A DNA stretch of 11,672 nt from assembly GCA_028565635.1 (NCBI GenBank), contig JAOXYB010051312.1, forward strand, positions 1 to 11,672, in the 5' to 3' direction. A program made the position numbers and the translations under genes. Shown here piece by piece: positions 7,618 through 11,672 of the stretch. The DNA comes from Phoronis ovalis (lineage: Eukaryota; Phoronida; Phoronidae). Numbering within the stretch: the stretch's first letter is position 1; each line of letters starts with the position of its first letter. The notes beneath the pieces are model-generated. The model did no database searches and was not told the origin of the DNA. It saw nothing but the letters and a program-made list of their open reading frames with translations.

Positions 7618-9528
7618 GTATTGTATACATATAATTATTTTGGTGATGTAGCTGTATAACTACATTTAAAATGTATAGTAGTTATATGCATTAAAGCGGA
7701 GATAAAATAGAATTTGCATGATTTATAATCCACAAATTGTTTTAAAATATGTTTGAGTATGCTGAATAAAATACTTTTATTCAATAAATGTCCACATTTT
7801 ATATAACGAAGTGCTAAAACACAACGTTAGAAAACACGTCCCGAAGGGCTGCCCAAACCAGGAACTAAAATTCGGGACATCAAAGGAATTGTTGTGACGT
7901 CACAGCATGAACATCGATCACGTGATATACACCACACCGCATTCACCGAATTAAATAGTAGTTACGATTCTGGTTTATAATATTACAACTTAGTTTTGAA
8001 ATAGAAGAAACGGAAATTACACAAAATGAAAGTTCGATTAGCATAGTGGGTGCAGGTAGCGATTTGGAGGTTTTGCCATACCGATTTGAACCAGAATTTG
8101 ACGGTGGAGGTGGACGATATGAGACTATAAAATGAAGTTGCACTTTATCATACTTTTTATTTGTTATATTTGAAGATATTTAGTGTAAAAAGAGTACAAT
8201 GTGTTAATTTATTTTATCTCCGCTTTAAAGTTCTTAATTTTGATAGTAGCTATTCAGTTAAATGAACAATGATACTATGCACAGTAGTTAGTTCAAAGTC
8301 CAAGATTTCTTTTAAGTACATTCCGTAAGCAAATTAAAATTTTCTTCTACATTTGGTTTCTTACGATAAATGCCCCCCCCCCAATAAATGAACGTGCCAC
8401 GACATTTTCTATGAATAAATATGTTCAGTAATGTTTGTTCTTAAGAAAAACTAAAATACTCATTTTTATAGGTCGTCGTTAGTCAACCTGAAGGTATGTA
8501 CACATGTAACAAATGCATTTGTCCTGCAAGTAATTACGTAAATCTGGTGATGAGAAGCAGTATATGCTTATTACACCTGTATTGATAAAATCGAATTAAT
8601 TTATGTTACTTTGCCAAAAAATAATATATAAGCAGCTAGAATATAAATCACAATAAGAATTCGAAACTCGATCGCTGGTTTCACAGTGCACGGTATATGT
8701 TTCTTCTACGCTGTTTTAACAGTTATTACGACCTCTGTTGGTATATTGAAACAGTAACTTTCGCTTACAAAAATGTTTATTTTTTACAAAACTGTTTTTA
8801 GCTACGTATGTGTGCGACGCTAATAACCAAGCTATAGCACTAACTGTACCTGTATCTTGGGATAAAGGTAATGCCGATGCCACTGACGATATCAAATATG
8901 CCGAAGCTTTCGTAGTTGGTAAAACGGTTGCTGGTAATTGTGGGTCGAGTACCGATAATAATGGGAATTTCATCTTTACTATCACGCAAGGAAATTGCGG
9001 TACAGCGGTAACTATCAATTGTAACTCATCGCATACTGAAATGTTGACATATTAGTATCCGTTAATAAAACGATTTAACTGTAATTTAAGAAATAGTAAG
9101 CTTAGTTATTATCACTTCTTGTCAAATAAATACATATATTACACGCCATTTTGTACGTGGTTCAGCATAACTATAGTCTATAATAGACCTATGATCTTTC
9201 TGATTCTATAAGAAGCAAATGTATATTATTCCCGATTTATCGAATCTCGTATTGTAAATAACTTGAATACCTGAATGTATAAAAAATATAAAATGTCGCA
9301 ACTAAGTTTTAAAATGCCTCACTATTAACAAATATGATGGTAATCTTTGCCTATCTAGTTTTGTTTTTGCTTTCAGCTCAGCGGTAATAATCAGGATACT
9401 CTTGCCTTTAGTATATCCCTTGTGCAGCGGTCTGGCATCTACCAGGAAGACGACTGGCAATTTGCATTAACCTGTAACTTTAATGGGTTACAGACTATTC
9501 AAACAGCAAATGCAATTACAGTTAATAA
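7573..9528 (+). CDS. Secreted ZP-N domain protein, 5' part, four exons (3' end not located)
   Basis: Joining 7573-7617, 8472-8493, 8802-9007 and 9377-9528 gives 141 codons plus two bases with no stop. Every intron has GT-AG ends and the phases agree (0, 1, 0, then 2 at the open end). Residues 1 to about 20 form a signal peptide: a short N-terminus, then a hydrophobic MLVILLLTCFPFA core. Residues 25-140 look like a zona pellucida N-module: Cys27, Cys69, Cys88 and Cys124, an NFIFTI strand before NCGTA, an LAFSISL strand, then WQFALTCNF. In this family the four cysteines pair 1-4 and 2-3, and ZP-N mediates extracellular polymerisation in egg coats, mucus and cuticle matrices. I infer a secreted matrix or egg-envelope type protein. 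A full ZP protein needs a linker, a ZP-C module and usually a furin site and membrane anchor, none of which I found. Either the gene continues outside the window or it is a ZP-N-only form. Confidence in the family call is moderate to high, in tissue role low. Confidence 0.72.
7691..7709 (+). repeat. Left terminal inverted repeat of the intron 1 element
   Basis: Nineteen bases identical to the reverse complement of 8210-8228, beginning with the TTAA that may be the target duplication. Beyond it an offset AATT match adds weak similarity. Confidence 0.8.
7894..7926. promoter_or_regulatory. CRE-type and E-box-type palindromes inside the transposon
   Basis: GTGACGTCAC (7894-7903) contains a full cAMP-response-type TGACGTCA site. 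ATCACGTGAT (7917-7926) contains a CACGTG E-box. Both are perfect 10-bp palindromes only 13 bp apart, and both lie just upstream of the coding remnant, as expected for the parent transposon's own promoter. They could also act on the host gene from intron 1. Function is inferred from motif only. Confidence 0.35.
7962..8135 (+). pseudogene. Coding remnant with a YRFEPE motif inside the transposon
   Basis: This frame is open for 57 codons, with a TGA at 8133 and no ATG. It reads acidic EIEETEITQNESS, then a hydrophobic-to-glycine stretch, then DLEVLPYRFEPEFDGGGG. It could be an exon beginning at the AG at 7992-7993. From memory, a PY-x-FEPE signature is common at the start of the P2X7-C-terminal-like zinc-binding proteins that are expanded in aquatic invertebrates, sometimes within transposons. 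That family assignment is inference from a six-residue motif. I read this as the first coding piece of the parent element, left after internal deletion. An antisense frame over 7943-8143 is its shadow. Confidence 0.4.
8210..8228 (-). repeat. Right terminal inverted repeat of the intron 1 element
   Basis: Perfect 19-base partner of the left end, finishing CCGCTTTAA. The next bases (AGT) no longer mirror the left flank (GCA), which fixes the boundary. Confidence 0.8.
8373..8382 (+). repeat. C10 homopolymer in ZP intron 1
   Basis: Ten consecutive C residues in an AT-rich intron, about 90 bases before the microexon. Prone to length variation and sequencing error. Confidence 0.9.
8472..8493 (+). 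CDS. ZP gene exon 2: 22-nt microexon
   Basis: The microexon lies between a TTTTTATAG acceptor (ending 8471) and a strong GTATGT donor at 8494. It encodes VVVSQPE plus one base, completing the signal-peptide cleavage region. It restores frame exactly between exon 1 (phase 0) and exon 3, which begins with CT to complete an Ala codon. It is too short to be found by open-reading-frame scanning; the evidence is the splice sites and the phase fit. Confidence 0.6.
8802..9007 (+). CDS. ZP gene exon 3: first three cysteines of ZP-N
   Basis: The acceptor is a T-rich tract ending CTGTTTTTAG (8801). The exon reads ATYVCDANNQ..., through NCGSS, to ...QGNCGTA. I chose the donor at 9008 (GCG|gtaact, phase 0) because it joins in frame to exon 4 and gives the usual ZP spacing between CG and the following LAFSI strand. 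If the exon is not spliced there, the frame runs on for 15 codons to a TAG at 9053. A 100-codon frame on the opposite strand is only a shadow. Confidence 0.72.
9064..9130 (+). terminator. Candidate intronic polyadenylation signals in ZP intron 3
   Basis: AATAAA occurs at 9064-9069, nine bases after the TAG that ends the unspliced exon 3 frame, and again at 9125-9130. If used, they would yield a shortened secreted protein ending ...VTINCNSSHTEMLTY. In AT-rich DNA such hexamers are common, so the close spacing to the stop is the only support. Confidence 0.25.
9377..9528 (+). CDS. ZP gene exon 4: C-terminal half of ZP-N
   Basis: The acceptor TTGCTTTCAG ends at 9376. The exon opens LSGNNQDTLAFSISLVQRSG and passes through a WQFALTCNF motif carrying the fourth ZP-N cysteine. 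It ends ...AITVN plus two bases at a GTACGT donor (9529). Read through this donor, the frame continues 44 more codons to a TAA at 9659-9661; the extension ends in a hydrophobic stretch. I favour splicing because the donor falls exactly after the ZP-N fold should end. Confidence 0.66.
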
Positions 9529-10484
9529 GTACGTCAAATATGATTCCCGTGAACCTTGTCATTGGAGCAGAACATATAAAACACAAGATTTTGATTTTGC
9601 ATTAATCATTTACAGTATGGCATTACTGACACTTGTAAATGTGTCTTCACTTTTCACGTAAAATTAGTTTTTGCCAGATCCTATTGTGACTTCCGATGTC
9701 GTACTCGATCGGTTCCTTAATTGTTTATAAAGTTTCAGCATAATGAATGATGTGTAACCCTGAAAATTGTACGACTTGAAATTATTTTAATGCTTTAGTG
9801 GAAAAAAATCTTGGTCAAAGGGTGAATCCACATGCGCGAAATGAAAATTGTGTTAAAAAAGATATTTTTTTCAACCAGCAGGCACGTAACGTGTGATACC
9901 CATTAGGGGTATATATTTGACTAAATATTGGCAAATAGGATTTGTTTTTACAAGGAATGCAGATCTGCCGAGGAATATGTTTTCACTAGTCAGATGTGTA
10001 CAGATGCGTAATGAAAAGGACACTTTTTCAACGTGTAAAATCAAGGCGGTTTAACCCGGCATTCACCGTTTAGGGTTTTTTATATACCTATGTTTACTCA
10101 TGTGGACCCATCCTTTACACAAGTGACCCCCGGGGTTTATTGCCGTCAATTGAGAATTATAGCGCGGTGGTTTGTGTGCGAAACAAGATCTATCCTAAAG
10201 AGCGATATATTCGAAAATTATGAAATTTGATAGGTATTGTATATCACTCACGCTGACAAAAAATGCTGACAAAACAATATTTCCATTAAAGCGTTAAAAT
10301 TACATAATACTTTTAGGGCAACACAGTGAACGGGATATATTAATTTACTACCGTTTACTAAAAAGTGCGACCCTGTGGTATATAGTGGTAATTCGTTGGC
10401 GACGTCACATTTTATCATGAGGACATTTAAAATTATGCAGCAAAGGTATTATTATCGCATTAGTTTGAACCGCTGCGGGATCAA
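9529..10484. other. Region between the two convergent genes
   Basis: I searched this for the missing linker and ZP-C exons of the ZP gene. Acceptors at about 9738 (GTTTCAG) and 9798 (GCTTTAG) join in frame but reach stops after 6 and 15 codons, with no ZP-C cysteine pattern. A half CRE (GACGTCAC) lies near 10400. No supported gene. Confidence 0.4.
10083..10136 (-). repeat. Possible terminal fragment of the same repeat family
   Basis: On the minus strand this reads from a G-rich edge through GGTCACT, ATGGGT, CCACATG and GTAAAC, the same order of blocks as the ends of the 2798-3207 element. The match is short and gapped. Confidence 0.25.
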
Positions 10485-10582
10485 TCAAATTTTAAAACGC
10501 GAACATTTATATTGTGATATGATAATGATGTAGATTAACTTCTCGCTGCAGGCTAGGATATATAAAACTCTAAGACTTGAAC
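10485..10582 (-). CDS. Possible last exon of the zinc-finger gene
   Basis: A strong acceptor, TGCTTTCTTGCAG, ends just before 10582. The GT that follows completes a Ser codon from exon 2, and the frame stays open 31 more codons to a TGA at 10487-10485. The peptide (SSLRVLYILACSEK...) is hydrophobic and not obviously coding. A second acceptor, CCTGCAG, lies 37 bases further along (exon would start at 10545) and gives a stop after three residues. Reverse-strand AATAAA (10141-10136) lies about 345 bases beyond the stop. The terminal exon may instead lie elsewhere. Confidence 0.35.
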
Positions 10583-11487
10583 CTGCAAGAAAGCAAGTCA
10601 TACAAAATATTTAGGATAGCAGAAGTAGGCATAATGATAATTAAGTTATGTAACTGCATTCAAGTCTTTGAATACTTACTAGACTTCACATTCTTTTTAC
10701 ATCTCTTCAAAACAACAGGTACATCACTTTGGTTTTGTTTGTTTTCTGAACTGCTGAGTTGGTAATCGGAGGCTGTCAAAACACACAAAAAAAACATTGT
10801 TAATATACAGCTTAATTTTCTCATTCTGCACTGAAGCTGTTCCCAGCAGTATATAACTATTGTGTCGCAAAACTACAGGCTGTTATTGTACTAGCTTCAT
10901 GACCCTACTATCGCTTGCTTGCAATAGGGCCACAGGCAAAGGATAGTAAGGTCACAAAGCTAACTAGGACTACAGGCTGTCATAGCTAGTAATTATAACT
11001 TTTATATGCAAACCTCAAAGTATAGTTTTATGTATACTAGTCTCATCATACTAAGTTGCTACAAAGTTTCTCAATTTGAAAATGGTTTCCTGAACTAACA
11101 CCTTAAAACATGAACCCCCTTTCCATATAAAAAAATAAAGAAACCAGTAAGCATTACATTTTTCATAGTTCTTAAAATATTACTATTTATCAAGTAAGGT
11201 TTGTACTAACGTTTAAAAGTGAGGGTCTTATCATGACGTTTGACGTGACTCCTAAAACCAGAGGCAGATTTTAATCCTTTTTCACAAACAGGACATTGAA
11301 ACAGAACTTCATGTTTTTTGCGCTTGGGGCTTGGCGGTGCTAGAGGTTGAACATTTTCGTCATCAAAATCATCGTCCGATACATCGGAAATCTTTTCTTC
11401 GTCACTCATTTCAAAGCTATCTTCTAAGATCTTCTCCCATTCAATATTTGAATCATCAAAGAACAAGAAATCTTCTTTACCATACAT
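10485..11487 (-). CDS. Small acidic single C2H2 zinc-finger protein, spliced
   Basis: Minus-strand exons 11211-11487, 10680-10772 and tentatively 10485-10582 join in phase (1, then 1) to give 155 codons and a stop. Residues 1-47 are strongly acidic (runs such as SDEEK and SDDDFDDEN). Residues 51-58 (PPSPKRKK) look like a monopartite nuclear localisation signal. Residues 65-85 form a canonical zinc finger: CPVC, a 12-residue spacer, then H, three residues, H (Cys65, Cys68, His81, His85). The tail is polar, then basic (KRCKKN). A nuclear nucleic-acid or protein-binding role is inferred; one finger alone rarely gives strong DNA specificity. The ATG at 11487 has A at -3. I do not recognise the protein. 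The first exon is well supported, the second by good splice sites and phase, the last weakly. Confidence 0.6.
10680..10772 (-). CDS. Zinc-finger gene exon 2
   Basis: This 93-nt exon lies between acceptor TTTTGACAG and a perfect donor A|gtaagt. It opens with CC, which completes a Pro codon after exon 1, then runs 30 codons without a stop: a polar stretch SDYQLSSSENKQNQSDV, then PVVLKRCKKNVKSS. Both the exact phase and the consensus donor argue for a real exon. A forward-strand open frame over the same bases is a shadow. Confidence 0.6.
10872..10980. repeat. Imperfect hairpin flanked by 12-bp direct repeats
   Basis: ACTACAGGCTGT occurs at 10872-10883 and again at 10969-10980. Between them, 10889-10912 and 10942-10966 form inverted arms of about 24 bases with a few mismatches, and the inner bases (CTTGC with GCAAAG) extend the stem. 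It lies in the first intron of the zinc-finger gene. It could be a small foldback element with target duplications, or a structured intronic RNA segment. Confidence 0.5.
11211..11487 (-). CDS. Zinc-finger gene exon 1 (acidic region, NLS-like stretch, C2H2 finger)
   Basis: The exon has 92 codons plus one base from the ATG at 11487, ending at donor C|gttagt (11210-11205). Without splicing the frame would stop two codons later (KR then TAG), which would leave a 93-residue protein; both readings contain the complete finger. Composition (aspartate/glutamate runs, PKRKK, canonical CxxC...HxxxH) makes this the most convincing open frame in the window. Confidence 0.78.
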
Positions 11488-11524
11488 ATTTAAGCGATAA
11501 ATCTCTGAGCTGGTTGAATTAAAT

Positions 11525-11575
11525 TTTAAAAATGGCGTACAAACATTTCGAAATCTCGTTAATCTCGCGAGAGTT
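11525..11575 (-). promoter_or_regulatory. Housekeeping-type promoter: TCTCGCGAGA plus YY1-like box
   Basis: A perfect TCTCGCGAGA palindrome lies at 11563-11572, 76 bases upstream of the zinc-finger ATG. A YY1-like AAAATGGCG (plus strand, 11530-11538) lies between it and the ATG. In vertebrates the decamer is a conserved TATA-less promoter element bound by BANP, typically just upstream of the transcription start. No TATA box is seen. The local cluster of CpGs contrasts with the AT-rich, CpG-poor surroundings. A short upstream frame, ATG TTT GTA CGC CAT TTT TAA (minus strand 11546-11526), might lie in the leader. Confidence 0.6.
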
Positions 11576-11672
11576 TACATGGTTGAAAGGTGTCAGCAAC
11601 ACCAGTAATCCGTTTAGTACGGCACTGAGCTAGCTGAAAAGGGGGATTAAACCGCAACCACCATACGATCAA

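Larger units (their letters stand above)
7691..8228. mobile_element. 538-bp inverted-repeat DNA transposon with TTAA ends, inside ZP intron 1
   Basis: The left end, 7691-7709 (TTAAAGCGGAGATAAAATA), is matched perfectly in reverse complement by 8210-8228. Symmetry stops precisely outside TTAA on both sides. This fits a TTAA target duplication framing 15-bp repeats that start AGCGGAG, although a TA target with longer repeats cannot be excluded. TTAA targets are known for piggyBac and Kolobok elements; the ends do not start with the CCC typical of piggyBac. At 538 bp it is too short to encode a transposase, so it is non-autonomous. Inside are an 8-bp stem pair (7838-7845 with 7871-7878), two 10-bp palindromes and a coding remnant, which suggests an internal deletion of a larger parent. 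Confidence 0.75.

Noticed and set aside
8716-9018. 100-codon reverse frame, the longest in the window
   Set aside because: It is antisense to ZP exon 3, whose sense frame has a clear ZP-N pattern and splice sites. The reverse frame is a shadow.
9529-9661. Read-through extension of ZP exon 4 ending in a hydrophobic stretch, considered as a membrane anchor
   Set aside because: It follows a good GTACGT donor at the ZP-N boundary and lacks the linker, ZP-C and cleavage site that normally precede an anchor. It is kept only as an unlikely alternative.
1-11672. CRISPR array, operon or prokaryotic gene cluster
   Set aside because: No regularly spaced repeats, no dense coding and no ribosome-binding sites. 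Splice structure shows a eukaryotic genome.

Overview
The window is AT-rich animal genomic DNA. Introns with canonical GT-AG ends, a 22-nt microexon, a zona-pellucida-type secreted protein, a C2H2 zinc-finger protein, many microsatellites and small inverted-repeat transposons all point to an invertebrate metazoan. A mollusc, possibly a bivalve, is my best guess. It rests on protein character and repeat style only, because no search could be run.

Positions 1-7559 hold no gene I can support. They contain decayed interspersed repeats, including a ~410-bp inverted-repeat element at 2798-3207 with a related internal copy at 475-610. They also contain a C-rich 20-bp minisatellite (4191-4249), a pure (AT)n tract (4856-4892), a cluster of smaller TA tracts (5436-5627), a strictly alternating purine-pyrimidine CA/CG tract (6082-6159) and a small hairpin (6770-6863).

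Positions 7560-9528 (+ strand) carry the 5' part of a secreted ZP-domain protein. It has four coding exons: 7573-7617, 8472-8493, 8802-9007 and 9377-9528. Reading phases agree at every junction. They encode a signal peptide followed by one complete ZP-N module with four cysteines. No linker, ZP-C module or membrane anchor was found downstream. Intron 1 contains a 538-bp element with perfect 19-bp terminal inverted repeats framed by TTAA. It still carries a short coding remnant with a YRFEPE motif and two regulatory-looking palindromes.

Positions 10485-11580 (- strand) carry a compact gene for a small acidic protein with one C2H2 zinc finger and a basic nuclear-localisation-like stretch. Coding exons are 11211-11487 and 10680-10772, with a tentative last exon at 10485-10582. 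Just upstream of its ATG lie a perfect TCTCGCGAGA palindrome and a YY1-like ATGGCG box, a housekeeping-type promoter arrangement. The two genes are convergent, and an imperfect hairpin flanked by 12-bp direct repeats sits in the zinc-finger gene's first intron (10872-10980). No functional link between the two genes is visible.
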